DNA of 64,000 bases. Source: Bradyrhizobium sp. CCGUVB1N3. GTDB lineage: Bacteria > Pseudomonadota > Alphaproteobacteria > Rhizobiales > Xanthobacteraceae. A program made the translations under genes and the position numbers. The stretch is from contig NZ_JANADR010000001.1 of the NCBI RefSeq assembly GCF_024199925.1, positions 2,790,001-2,854,000 on the forward strand, read 5' to 3'. The notes beneath the pieces were generated by a model. The model was not told the DNA's origin. It worked only from the letters and a program-made list of their open reading frames with translations, and searched no databases. The number at the start of each line of letters is the position of its first letter. Position 1 is the first letter of the stretch. Below are positions 37,141-45,287 of this stretch, piece after piece.

Positions 37141-38532
37141 CTACACTCGCGCTTCGGCAAGGCTCGGAGCACCTTCGGCTTGCGGGCCGCGACGCAGGTA
37201 GAACCACCAGGTCAGCCCGAGGCAGGAGGCGTAGAAGGCGAGATAGATCGCGAGCGCGAGCTGCGGCCCGCCGGTCATGGCGATCGACTTGCCGAACCCG
37301 GTCGGGATCAGATAGCCGCCGACCGCGCCGACCGCGCCGATGAAGCCCACGGCCGCACCGCTTTCGATGCTCGCCGTCTTCAGCGCGAGCGCACGCGCCG
37401 CATCGCCCTTGCCGCGCACCTTGAACAGGTTTTCCTCGCGGAAGATCGAGGGGATCATCCGGTAGGTCGAACCGTTGCCGATGCCCGTCGTGACGAACAG
37501 GATCAGGAACATCGCAAGGAAGCCCAAGAAATCCTTCTGCCCGACGAAATAGAGCACGCCGATCGTCGCCGCCGCCATCGCGATGAAATTCCAGAAGGTG
37601 ATGATGGAGCCGCCGACCTTGTCGGCAAGCCAGCCGCCGAGCGGGCGCGACAGCGAGCCGACCAGCGGACCGAGGAAGGCGATCGAGATCGTCATCGCGG
37701 GGAACTGGGTCTTGATCAGCAGCGGAAACGCCGCCGAGTAGCCGATGAACGAGCCGAAGGTCCCGATATAGAGATAGGCCATGATCCAGGTGTGCTTGCG
37801 CTTGACGATCGCGAGCTGGTTCTTCACCGACGACTTGGCCGAGGTCAGGTTGTTCATGAAGAACACAGCGCCGAACACCGCGATCGCGATCGGCAGCACC
37901 CACATCAAACCGGCGTTCTGAAGGAAGATGCCGTCGACGGGCGTCGCCTGGAACAGGTTGATGACGCCGAGTGTCATCAGGATGGGCGTCAGGAGCTGCA
38001 CGCTGGAGACACCGATATTGCCGCCGGCCGCGTTGAGACCGAGCGCCGATCCCTTCATCCGGTCGGGGAAGAAGAAGGAGATGTTGGTCATGCTGGAGGC
38101 GAAATTGCCGCCGCCGAGGCCTGCGGTCGACGCAACAAGCAGCATCAGCCAGAACGGCGTGTCGGGCTGGCTCACGAAATAAGCAAGCGACATCGTCGGG
38201 ATGAACAGGATCGCCGCGCTGAAGATGGTCCAGTTGCGGCCGCCAAAGGTCGTGACCGCGAAGGTATAGGGAAAGCGCATGAAGGCGCCGATCAGGCCCG
38301 GCACGGCGACGAGCTGGAAGAGCTGATCGGTCGTGTAGTGGAAGCCTGCCTGCGGCAGTTTGGTGGTCACGATGCTCCAGATCAGCCAGACCGAGAAGCC
38401 GATATGCTCGGCCACGATCGACCAGATCAGGTTACGCCGCGCGACAGTCTTGCCAGTCGCATTCCAGAACGCCTCGTCTTCGGGGCGCCAGTCTGAAATC
38501 CAGGTCGGATTTCCGGTCGGATTCTTCGTCAT
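37141..38532 (-). CDS. narK: NarK-type nitrate/nitrite transporter (MFS)
   Basis: The 463-residue protein has about 12 membrane segments. It has NarK-family signatures: glycine-rich GLGGGNFASSMTNISFFFP near residue 135, GNIGVSS, and a second motif near residue 390 (ESGAAVGFIGAVGAVGGYLI). Conserved arginines occur in RFPYTFAVTTFGGRNW and GPLVGSLSRPLGGWLADKVG. It should move nitrate and nitrite across the inner membrane, taking up nitrate and/or exporting nitrite. It has its own 419-bp upstream region, with a promoter module that duplicates the one before nrtA. Confidence 0.93.
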   Translation of the reverse strand: MTKNPTGNPTWISDWRPEDEAFWNATGKTVARRNLIWSIVAEHIGFSVWLIWSIVTTKLPQAGFHYTTDQLFQLVAVPGLIGAFMRFPYTFAVTTFGGRNWTIFSAAILFIPTMSLAYFVSQPDTPFWLMLLVASTAGLGGGNFASSMTNISFFFPDRMKGSALGLNAAGGNIGVSSVQLLTPILMTLGVINLFQATPVDGIFLQNAGLMWVLPIAIAVFGAVFFMNNLTSAKSSVKNQLAIVKRKHTWIMAYLYIGTFGSFIGYSAAFPLLIKTQFPAMTISIAFLGPLVGSLSRPLGGWLADKVGGSIITFWNFIAMAAATIGVLYFVGQKDFLGFLAMFLILFVTTGIGNGSTYRMIPSIFREENLFKVRGKGDAARALALKTASIESGAAVGFIGAVGAVGGYLIPTGFGKSIAMTGGPQLALAIYLAFYASCLGLTWWFYLRRGPQAEGAPSLAEARV

Positions 38533-38650
38533 TGATAATCCCTTTTGGTCTCACCGCTGCGTCGTTGCAGGCTCAGCCTCCACGCATGGAGGCACGCTCC
38601 GAGGCTTCCCCCCGGTGGCGAGTTCACGATGCTGATTGATGATGTCTGGG

Positions 38651-38668
38651 GACGTCGTCGTTGGCGTC
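38651..38668 (-). promoter_or_regulatory. Candidate NasT/ANTAR-type leader stem, narK
   Basis: On the minus strand, GACGCC, a six-base loop AACGAC and GACGTC form a stem with one mismatch and a C-G closing pair. The loop has A at position 1 and G at position 4, as in hexaloops recognised by ANTAR antiterminators such as NasT/NasR. It starts about 12 nt after the sigma54-like -12 element. A second stem, required in known ANTAR targets, was not found with confidence. Confidence 0.35.
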
Positions 38669-38680
38669 GCAAAATGACAT

Positions 38681-38697
38681 TTCAAATTCCATGCCAA
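38681..38697 (-). promoter_or_regulatory. Sigma54-like -24/-12 element of narK
   Basis: The minus strand reads TTGGCATGGAATTTGAA. TGGCAY-N5-TTG matches the RpoN consensus, but the -12 GC is GA. The nrtA element has the same deviation at the same place. Confidence 0.5.
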
Positions 38698-38769
38698 CTG
38701 CGCGCGATCGGGAAATACAGGAATTTCAGCGACTTATTCGAACGGCCCGAAATTTTCGCAGGCCATTTT

Positions 38770-38813
38770 CGCATGCAAATTTTGCGATTCGCTCAATCCT
38801 TGTGCGACGCACA
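38770..38813 (-). promoter_or_regulatory. Putative enhancer of narK (NtrC-like dyads plus GTGCG palindrome)
   Basis: Two 17-bp imperfect dyads, CGCAC-N7-GAGCG (38790-38806) and CGCAA-N7-ATGCG (38770-38786), lie with centres 20 bp apart. Their spacing pattern is that of NtrC sites. A perfect dyad TGTGCG-T-CGCACA (38801-38813) overlaps the first. The block is about 75-120 bp upstream of the sigma54-like element and is strongly conserved with the nrtA copy. Confidence 0.45.
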
Positions 38814-38951
38814 AAGATTGAGCGAGATGTCGATTACTTGGGCGCGCGATGCAGGGGGTAACGACGCGTTTACGCGGCTTCGGCGAAGCGCGCACACAAG
38901 TTCGCATGGTCGCCGCACTTCGCGCGAGCACTACGCCCTTCCGGATGCTTC

Positions 38952-39377
38952 CTACTCGGCCGCCTGCGGCCGGCCATAGGCCTCAGTGATCATGAAATTG
39001 GAGAGGACGCCGTAGGCTGCGGTCCAGGCGGAAGCGACCTCAGGCGTCCAGGCTTCACCGAGGCCTTTTTCCAACGTCCAGAGCAGTGCGGAGCCCACCA
39101 CCGGATAATGCTCCGCCTTCGCGCCATAAGCGACGTGACGCTTTGCCAGCGCGCTCGCGGCGGGCAGGATCGATTCAAGGTTGGAAAGACCGCCGACGAC
39201 GATTGCGAGCGTTGCCATCAGCTTCTTGCGCTGATCGGTCAGGTCGGCCGGAAACATCGCCTTCACGGAAGGCGCGACTTCGAACAAACGATCGTAGAAA
39301 ATGACAGCGGCCTTTTCCGAGATCGGTGCGACCTTGGCAAAGCTGTCCTGGACTAATTTGATTTGCGTCGGATTCAT
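38952..39377 (-). CDS. bjgb: Single-domain haemoglobin (Bjgb type)
   Basis: The 141-residue globin has a Tyr at the B10 position (VIFYDRLFE), helix C Pro (MFPADL), the proximal His in LAKRHVAYGAKAEHY near residue 84 and the H helix (WTAAYGVLSNFMI). It lacks the reductase domain of flavohaemoglobins. The flavoprotein encoded downstream may be its electron donor. In B. japonicum the matching protein is linked to nitric-oxide detoxification during nitrate assimilation. It lies 97 bp after nrtC. Confidence 0.92.
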   Translation of the reverse strand: MNPTQIKLVQDSFAKVAPISEKAAVIFYDRLFEVAPSVKAMFPADLTDQRKKLMATLAIVVGGLSNLESILPAASALAKRHVAYGAKAEHYPVVGSALLWTLEKGLGEAWTPEVASAWTAAYGVLSNFMITEAYGRPQAAE

Positions 39378-39474
39378 CTCAAACTTCCTTAGGTGACGTG
39401 ATCAAGAGAGACCCGTTGGTCGCGACGCCGGCGCTTTGGTTCAATGCCAGTGCTTCCCGCGCCACACACCTGGA

Positions 39475-40269
39475 CTACGCCGCCTCGACGAAGCGATGAC
39501 GCTCGTAGAGGAATTCGAGCACGCGCTGGCGGCACTTCAAGTAAGTGGCGTTCGACGCGAGCTCGAGCCGCTTGCGAGGACGCGCGAGCGGCACGTCCAA
39601 CACCTCGCCGATGTGCGCGCTCGGCCCGTTGGTCATCATCACGATACGGTCGGACAACAGCACGGCCTCGTCGACGTCGTGGGTGATCATCAGAATCGTG
39701 TTGCCGAGCTTCTGATGCAGCGCCATCACCGAGTCCTGCAAATGCGCGCGGGTCAGCGCGTCGAGCGCGCCGAAGGGCTCGTCGAGCAGGAGCACCTTCG
39801 GCTCCATCGCGAGCGCACGCGCAATGCCGACGCGCTGCTTCATGCCGCCGGAGATTTCCGACGGACGCTTGTCCTTGGCATGGGCCATCTGCACGAGGTT
39901 GAGATTGTGCATGACCCAGGCCTCGCGCTCGGCCCGCTTCTTGGTCCTGGCAAACACCTTGTCGACGCCAAGCTTGACGTTCTCGAACACGGTCAGCCAG
40001 GGCAGCAGGCTGTGGTTCTGGAACACCACGGCGCGATCGGGTCCGGGCGAGTTGGCCTCGCGGTTCTCCAGCAGCACGCCGCCGGTCGAGGCGCCGGTCA
40101 GACCTGCGATGATGTTGAGCAGGGTCGACTTGCCGCAGCCGGAATGGCCGATGATCGAGACGTATTCGCCCTTCTCGATGGTGAGGTTGATGTCCTTCAG
40201 CACCTCGGTGGTGGCGGCACCGCGGGTAAAGATCTTGTCGATGTGATCGAGCTTCAGATAGGCGGTCAT
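39475..40269 (-). CDS. nrtC: ABC-type nitrate transporter ATPase
   Basis: The 264-residue ABC ATPase has Walker A (GHSGCGKSTLLNIIAGL), the signature (EISGGMKQRVGIARAL) and Walker B with the catalytic Glu (VLLLDEPFGALDALTR). The switch His follows (MITHDVDEAVLLSDRI). It lacks the extra NrtA-like domain of cyanobacterial NrtC and so corresponds to a compact NrtC/NrtD ATPase. It powers the NrtAB importer, whose genes precede it with a 12-bp gap. Confidence 0.93.
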   Translation of the reverse strand: MTAYLKLDHIDKIFTRGAATTEVLKDINLTIEKGEYVSIIGHSGCGKSTLLNIIAGLTGASTGGVLLENREANSPGPDRAVVFQNHSLLPWLTVFENVKLGVDKVFARTKKRAEREAWVMHNLNLVQMAHAKDKRPSEISGGMKQRVGIARALAMEPKVLLLDEPFGALDALTRAHLQDSVMALHQKLGNTILMITHDVDEAVLLSDRIVMMTNGPSAHIGEVLDVPLARPRKRLELASNATYLKCRQRVLEFLYERHRFVEAA

Positions 40270-40281
40270 GTGCCCTCTCCT

Positions 40282-41181
40282 TCAGTTCTGCGCGGTGCCG
40301 TGGGTGACGAACTTGCCGAGGCCCGCGATCAGGCGGTCGAGCACGAAGCCGATGATGCCGACATAGAACAGTGCCAGGATGATCTCGCTGATATGCGAGG
40401 AGTTCCAGGCGTCCCAGATGAAGAAGCCGATGCCGACGCCGCCGATCAGCATCTCGGCCGCGACGATCGCGAGCCAGGAGAGGCCGATGCCGATACGCAG
40501 GCCGGTGAAGATGTAGGGCGCGGCCGCGGGGATCATGATCTTGCCGAAGAACTCCAGCGGATTGAGCTGCACGACGGCCGCGACGTTGCGGTAGTCCTGC
40601 GGGATGTTGCGGATGCCGACCGCGGTGTTGATGATGATCGGCCACACCGAGGTGATGAAGATGACGAAGATCGCCGAAGGCTGCCCGTCGCGGAAGGCGG
40701 CGAGCGAGAGCGGCAGCCAGGCGAGCGGCGGGATGGTGCGAAGGACCTGGAATAGCGGATCGAGTCCGCGCATCGCCCAGACCGATTGCCCGACCAGCGT
40801 GCCGAGCGCGATGCCGACGATGGCCGCGATCGAGTAGCCATAGGCGACGCGCTGGAGGCTGGCGGAGAGATGCCAGAACAGGCCCTTGTCGATACCGCCG
40901 TGGTCGAAGAACGGATCGAGGATCAGCTCCTTCGTATCCTTGAACACTTTCGACGGCGGCGGCAGCGTGGAGCCGGCGCGGCGGCAGATGAGCTCCCAGA
41001 CCAGCATCGACAACGCGAGCACGACGAGCGGCGGGATGACGCGGACCGCGGTCTCCTTTGCCATACGAGCGTATGTCTCGGCGCGCGGCGGGCGCTTGGG
41101 TGTCATCGCGACGACCGACGCGGCCGCGCCGGCGGAAGGTGCAACACCTTCGGCGTCGATCTTCTTCACGGACATGTTCAT
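40282..41181 (-). CDS. nrtB: ABC-type nitrate transporter permease
   Basis: The 299-residue membrane protein has a hydrophilic N-terminus of about 45 residues and then about six membrane segments. The EAA-like loop is VQLNPLEFFGKIMIPAAAPYI. WLAIVAAEMLIGGVGIGFFI is typical of nitrate/sulfonate permeases. It forms the channel of the NrtABC importer. It is 59 bp after nrtA and 12 bp before nrtC. Confidence 0.93.
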   Translation of the reverse strand: MNMSVKKIDAEGVAPSAGAAASVVAMTPKRPPRAETYARMAKETAVRVIPPLVVLALSMLVWELICRRAGSTLPPPSKVFKDTKELILDPFFDHGGIDKGLFWHLSASLQRVAYGYSIAAIVGIALGTLVGQSVWAMRGLDPLFQVLRTIPPLAWLPLSLAAFRDGQPSAIFVIFITSVWPIIINTAVGIRNIPQDYRNVAAVVQLNPLEFFGKIMIPAAAPYIFTGLRIGIGLSWLAIVAAEMLIGGVGIGFFIWDAWNSSHISEIILALFYVGIIGFVLDRLIAGLGKFVTHGTAQN

Positions 41182-41240
41182 CGAAATCGTTCTCCGGCTG
41201 CAATGGCGATGCGGCCGCCCATGGGCGGCCGCGGGACCTG

Positions 41241-42557
41241 TCAGACTTCGACGCGCTTGATCGCGAGCGACTTCAGATAGGCAGCCGGATTTTCGGGATC
41301 GAACACCTTGCCGTCGAAGAAGGTCTCCTTGCCGCGCGAGGTGGAGGCCGGAACATCAGCGGCTGCAACGCCCAGCGTCTTGGCCGCGTCCTTCCAGAGG
41401 TCCTCGCGGTTGACCTTGGCGATCAGCGCCTTGGTGTCGAAATTGGGTTCGTACTTGCCCCAGCGGATGTCTTCGGTAAGGAACCAGAGGTCATGACTCT
41501 GGAACGGATAGGACGCATTGTCCTTCCAGAAGCGCATCTGCTGCGGCGAGTTCTCGACGATGCGGCCGGTGCCGTAGTCGAACTTGCCTTTCATGCGGTC
41601 GGTGACGTCCTCGACCGGGCAATTGATCCACTGGCGCTTGGCGCAGATCGTCGCTGCTTCCTCGCGGTTCTCGACCTTCTCGGCCCATTGCTGGGCTTCC
41701 ATCACCGCCATCAGCAGTGCTTTCGTCGCCTTCGGATATTTGTCGACGAAGGCCGCGCGCATGCCGAACGACTTCTCGGGATGCTTGTCCCAGAGTTCAC
41801 CGGTAGTGACCGCGGTGTAGCCGATCTCCTGGTGGATGAGCTGGAGGTTCCAGGGCTCGCAGACGCAGAAGCAATCCATCGTGCCAACCTTCATGTTAGC
41901 GACCATCTGCGGCGGCGGCACGACGATGGTTTCGATGTCCTTGTCGGGATCGATCCCGCCGGCGGCAAGCCAGTAGCGGATCCAGAGGTCATGCGTGCCG
42001 CCGGGGAAGGTCATCGCGGCCTTCACGGCCTTGCCGGAGGCCTTCTTCTTGTCCAGCGCGACCTTGAACGGCGCGGTGTCGATTCCAACCTTGATGTCGG
42101 CATATTCCTTGGCGACCGAGATGCACTGTCCGTTCAGGTTGAGCCTTGCCAGGATGTACATCGGCGTCGGCTGATTGTTCTGCGTCACCTTGCCGGCGGA
42201 GATCAGATACGGCATCGGAGTGAGGATGTGCGCGCCGTCGATGCCGTTGCCTTCGGAGCCGAGCACGAGGTTGTCGCGCGTCGTGCCCCACGAGGCCTGC
42301 TTCTGTACCTCGACATCGGGCATGCCATATTTGGCGAAGATGCCCTTCTCCTTGGCAACGAACAGCGGGGTCGCATCAGTGAGCGCGATGAAGCCTAGCT
42401 TGGCGCCCTTGACCTCGGGGCCTGATTCTTGCGCGAACGCACCTGCGGGGAAATTCAGCTTGGCGGCGGCGAGAAGTGCGGCGGTGCTACCGGTCGCTTT
42501 CAACAATTGACGGCGGCTGAGGCCGCTCGCGGAGGGGCGGCGAATGCGCTTGGTCAT
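41241..42557 (-). CDS. nrtA: ABC-type nitrate transporter substrate-binding protein
   Basis: The 438-residue protein starts with a twin-arginine signal (LSRRQLLKATGSTAALLAAA), so it is probably exported folded. The mature part resembles NrtA/CmpA: GFIALTDATPLFVAKEKGIF, QASWGTTRDNLVLGSEGNGI and a late CVCEPWNLQLIHQEIG. It should bind nitrate, possibly nitrite, in the periplasm. It is the first gene of the cluster and follows a 343-bp region with a sigma54/NtrC/leader-type control module. Confidence 0.93.
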   Translation of the reverse strand: MTKRIRRPSASGLSRRQLLKATGSTAALLAAAKLNFPAGAFAQESGPEVKGAKLGFIALTDATPLFVAKEKGIFAKYGMPDVEVQKQASWGTTRDNLVLGSEGNGIDGAHILTPMPYLISAGKVTQNNQPTPMYILARLNLNGQCISVAKEYADIKVGIDTAPFKVALDKKKASGKAVKAAMTFPGGTHDLWIRYWLAAGGIDPDKDIETIVVPPPQMVANMKVGTMDCFCVCEPWNLQLIHQEIGYTAVTTGELWDKHPEKSFGMRAAFVDKYPKATKALLMAVMEAQQWAEKVENREEAATICAKRQWINCPVEDVTDRMKGKFDYGTGRIVENSPQQMRFWKDNASYPFQSHDLWFLTEDIRWGKYEPNFDTKALIAKVNREDLWKDAAKTLGVAAADVPASTSRGKETFFDGKVFDPENPAAYLKSLAIKRVEV

Positions 42558-42707
42558 AGGTCGTGTCGTCCTTTGCGTCGTTGCAGAGATGGTGCGTCAG
42601 TGCACACGAGCCCGCCTGTCCGGTGACGCCGCCTTTGGCGCATGCGAACGCATGACGGAGAGACCCCCGTCCGGTGGCGTCGGCAATTCGGATGAGAAGT
42701 CTCGCGG

Positions 42708-42725
42708 GACGGCATCAGTGGCGTC
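42708..42725 (-). promoter_or_regulatory. Candidate NasT/ANTAR-type leader stem, nrtA
   Basis: The minus strand reads GACGCCACTGATGCCGTC: a stem with one C-C mismatch, a C-G closing pair and loop ACTGAT with A1 and G4. It corresponds position for position to the stem before narK, although the loop and 3' arm differ in sequence. That covariation supports an RNA role. The partner stem is not identified. Confidence 0.38.
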
Positions 42726-42736
42726 GGCACAAACTA

Positions 42737-42753
42737 TTCAAGCTTTGTGCCAA
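42737..42753 (-). promoter_or_regulatory. Sigma54-like -24/-12 element of nrtA
   Basis: The minus strand reads TTGGCACAAAGCTTGAA. The -24 block is a perfect TGGCAC, while the -12 block is TTGAA instead of TTGCA. GGCACAAA here also pairs with TTTGTGCC just downstream, which gives a DNA dyad over the promoter. Confidence 0.5.
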
Positions 42754-42826
42754 GCGGGACAGCGCGAATATTATTTATAAATCAATATATTAAGGCATGG
42801 GAACAGATTGTCGCAGGCCTCTGTTC

Positions 42827-42870
42827 CGCATGCAGAATTTGCGACCTGCCCAGTTCTTGTGCGGCGCACA
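42827..42870 (-). promoter_or_regulatory. Putative enhancer of nrtA (NtrC-like dyads plus GTGCG palindrome)
   Basis: CGCAC-N7-GGGCA (42847-42863) and CGCAA-N7-ATGCG (42827-42843) have centres 20 bp apart. TGTGCG-C-CGCACA is at 42858-42870. Most bases over this ~45-bp block are identical to the narK copy, and its distance to the -24/-12 element is the same within 1 bp. Confidence 0.45.
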
Positions 42871-42900
42871 TAAACTAGGCAGGCGCTGGGAGGGCCGCTC

Positions 42901-43818
42901 TCACGCGTGCTCCGCGACCTTCACCCCGAGCGGCTTGGGAGCCAAACCGCTGCCCGGCTTGAGGTGGAATTCATAAGTCATCAGGTGCCAGGGCGCAGCC
43001 GCCTTGCCGCCGTCGGGCATCGCCGGATCGGCGCGTTTCTCGACCTTCGCGATCAGCTCGTCCTTGACGCCGAACACCACGTCGGAATCCAGGTATTTGT
43101 CGCCGCCAATGAAGACGTGGGTGATCAGGGGCTCATAGCCCTTGGCGTTGACCAGGAAGTGAACGTGCGCGGGCCGCATCGGGTGGCGGTTGGTCTGCAC
43201 GATCATCTCGCCGACCGGTCCGTCAGTCGGGATCGGATAGCTGCAGGGCAGAATGGTGCGAAAGAAAAAGCGGCCGTCACTGTCCGTGACGAACCGCGCC
43301 CGCGCCGAAGCGCCAACCTCGTCGTAGTTCGGCTTCTGGGAATCGTAGAAGCCGTCGTCGTCGGCGTGCCAGACGTCGACCGGAACATTCGCGAGCGGCG
43401 CACCGCTGAGATCCGTGACACGGCTCTGCACGAACATCCTCTCGCCGGTCAGGTTATGCGGCGAGATGTCGGTGCCGTGCGCGGTCACCTTGTGCTCGCC
43501 GACATAGAAGGGACCGAGCACCGTCGTCTCGGTGGCGCCGTCGCGGTCGCGGTGGTTCACCGCGTCGACCAGCATGGAGACGCCGAGCACGTCGGAAAGC
43601 AGGATGAACTCCTGGCGGGTGTCGGTGCACTTTTGTCCTGTACGGGTCAGGAAATCGATCGCATAGTCCCATTCCTCGAAGGTGAGGCCGGTCTTGCTCA
43701 CGTAATCGTGCAGCGACTTCACCAATTCCTGGAGCAGGAACTTTGCACGCGGATTGGGCGTGTTGTCGAAGCTCTTGATGACGGCCTCGGTAAGCTCGGT
43801 CTCGTTGAACTGGGTCAT
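42901..43818 (-). CDS. Intradiol ring-cleavage dioxygenase (hydroxyquinol/catechol 1,2-dioxygenase type)
   Basis: The 305-residue enzyme has the N-terminal helical dimer domain of catechol-type dioxygenases and the Fe(III) ligands: a Tyr in FYDSQKPNYDE, a Tyr in LPCSYPIPTDG and two His in MRPAHVHFLV. VLGPFYV is also typical. It should open a catechol, or more likely hydroxyquinol (1,2,4-trihydroxybenzene), between the hydroxyls. No maleylacetate reductase lies nearby. It is separated from the nrt cluster by the nrtA promoter region. Confidence 0.88.
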   Translation of the reverse strand: MTQFNETELTEAVIKSFDNTPNPRAKFLLQELVKSLHDYVSKTGLTFEEWDYAIDFLTRTGQKCTDTRQEFILLSDVLGVSMLVDAVNHRDRDGATETTVLGPFYVGEHKVTAHGTDISPHNLTGERMFVQSRVTDLSGAPLANVPVDVWHADDDGFYDSQKPNYDEVGASARARFVTDSDGRFFFRTILPCSYPIPTDGPVGEMIVQTNRHPMRPAHVHFLVNAKGYEPLITHVFIGGDKYLDSDVVFGVKDELIAKVEKRADPAMPDGGKAAAPWHLMTYEFHLKPGSGLAPKPLGVKVAEHA

Positions 43819-43980
43819 TTCTCTTTCCCGCTGTCCGATTTTCTCGTTGTTTGGCCTGACGGCGTTCCGCTGCGGAGCCTACACCAGCCGGGCATACGGC
43901 GTTAAGCGCGACCGGCTTGGAATGGAGCCCTCATTTCGGCTATCACCTCCCCACAAGAACACTCCGGAGGAACGTTCCAG

Positions 43981-45255
43981 ATGCTCGCCCCCACCCCCGC
44001 CTCGCCCGAATCCGTCGGCATGTCCAAGGCCGCGCTCGACCGCGTCGATGCGCATCTGAAGAACCGGTATGTCGATGCCGGCCGCTTCCCGGGAACGCAG
44101 CTCCTGGTCTATCGCCGCGGCAAGATCGCCCACCGCTCGGTGCTGGGCCTTGCCGACGTCGAGCGCGAGGTACCGGTCAAGGACGACACCATCTACCGCA
44201 TCTATTCCATGACCAAGCCACTCACCAGCGTCGCCTTCATGATGCTGGTCGAGGAAGGCCTCGTCGCGATCGACGAACCCGTGCACAAGTACATTCCGGA
44301 ATGGAAGGACCTCGGCGTCTTCGTCGCCGGCACGAACCCTGCCTTCCTGACCCGGCCGCCGTCCCGGCCGATGCAGATCGTCGACCTCCTGCGGCACACC
44401 TCGGGACTGACCTACGGCTTCCAGCAGCGCTCCAATGTCGATGCGGCCTATCGCGAGCAGAAGATCGGCGAGGTCGAGAAGGCCGGCACGCTGCAGACGA
44501 TGATCGAGGGGCTCGCCAAGATCCCGCTGGAGTTCTCGCCGGGCGATGCCTGGAACTACTCGGTCTCAACCGACGTGATCGGCTATCTCATCGGCAAGAT
44601 TTCGGGAATGCCGTTCGAGCAATTCCTGAAGCAGCGCATCCTCGACCCGCTCGGCATGACCGACACCGATTTCCACGTGCCCGCCTCCAAGGCGCACCGC
44701 TTCGCGGCCTGCTATTCCGCCGATCCGCAGGGCGGCATGACCTTCCATGCCGGCCAGCGCCGTCAGGGCCTGACGCTGCAGGACGACCCGACGACGAGCT
44801 CGTTCCTGTCGCCCCCAGATTTCATCTCCGGCGGCGGCGGTCTGTGCTCGACCGCTGCAGACTATCTCACCTTCTGCCGCGCGCTGATCAATGGCGGCGA
44901 ACTCGGGGGCGTCAGGCTGATCGGACCGAAGACGCTGGCGCTCATGACGACCAACCACATTCCGGGCGGCCACAGCCTGCCCGACGTGTCTCGCTCGCTG
45001 TTCAGCGAAGCGACGTACAATGGCATCGGCTTTGGCCTCGGCGTCGCCGTGACCATGCGCCCCGCCGAGACACTCATTGCGGGCAGCCCCGGTGAATATA
45101 ATTGGGGCGGCGCCGCCACCACCTCGTTCTGGATCGATCCGGCCGAAGAGCTGATCACGATCTTCATGACGCAGGTTCTGCCGTCGAGCGCCTACCCGAT
45201 CCGGCGCGAGCTGCGCAGCATGGTCTACGCCGCGATCACCGAGAGCAATCTGTAG
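43981..45255 (+). CDS. Serine hydrolase, beta-lactamase/EstB (class C-like) family
   Basis: The 424-residue protein has the Ser-x-x-Lys motif as S76-M-T-K79 (YRIYSMTKPLTSVAF) and a Tyr-x-Ser motif as Y193-S (GDAWNYSVSTDVIGY). The C-terminal GGGGLCSTAADYLTF segment is usual in the family. No signal peptide is visible, so it is probably a cytoplasmic esterase or amide hydrolase such as EstB, not a resistance enzyme. It starts 8 bp after a GGAGGAA ribosome site. Confidence 0.88.
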   Translation: MLAPTPASPESVGMSKAALDRVDAHLKNRYVDAGRFPGTQLLVYRRGKIAHRSVLGLADVEREVPVKDDTIYRIYSMTKPLTSVAFMMLVEEGLVAIDEPVHKYIPEWKDLGVFVAGTNPAFLTRPPSRPMQIVDLLRHTSGLTYGFQQRSNVDAAYREQKIGEVEKAGTLQTMIEGLAKIPLEFSPGDAWNYSVSTDVIGYLIGKISGMPFEQFLKQRILDPLGMTDTDFHVPASKAHRFAACYSADPQGGMTFHAGQRRQGLTLQDDPTTSSFLSPPDFISGGGGLCSTAADYLTFCRALINGGELGGVRLIGPKTLALMTTNHIPGGHSLPDVSRSLFSEATYNGIGFGLGVAVTMRPAETLIAGSPGEYNWGGAATTSFWIDPAEELITIFMTQVLPSSAYPIRRELRSMVYAAITESNL

Positions 45256-45287
45256 GCGCACCACGGGGCGGGCCTCGGCACTTCACC

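Larger units (their letters stand above)
38533..38951. other. narK upstream region
   Basis: This 419-bp gap between bjgb and narK holds no gene. It contains the 163-bp control module at 38651-38813 and an extra leader stem (GCCTCCA/TGGAGGC, 38576-38593). TGCAACGACGCA (38558-38569, minus strand) is also found in the nrtA leader. Confidence 0.7.
42558..42900. other. nrtA upstream region
   Basis: There is no gene in this 343-bp stretch between nrtA and the dioxygenase gene. The promoter module is at 42708-42870. The leader to nrtA contains two further stems, CATGCG/CGCATG at 42641-42654 and CGCC/GGCG at 42630-42640. It also carries the TGCAACGACGCA element (42574-42585, minus strand) shared with narK. 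Confidence 0.7.

Noticed and set aside
42858..42870. TGTGCG-C-CGCACA as an NtrC site by itself
   Set aside because: The half sites point the wrong way for NtrC (GTGC...GCAC); only the overlapping CGCAC-N7-GGGCA has the NtrC pattern.
43981..45255. Serine hydrolase as an antibiotic-resistance beta-lactamase
   Set aside because: There is no signal peptide, and the second motif (YSVS) and length fit EstB-like esterases better.
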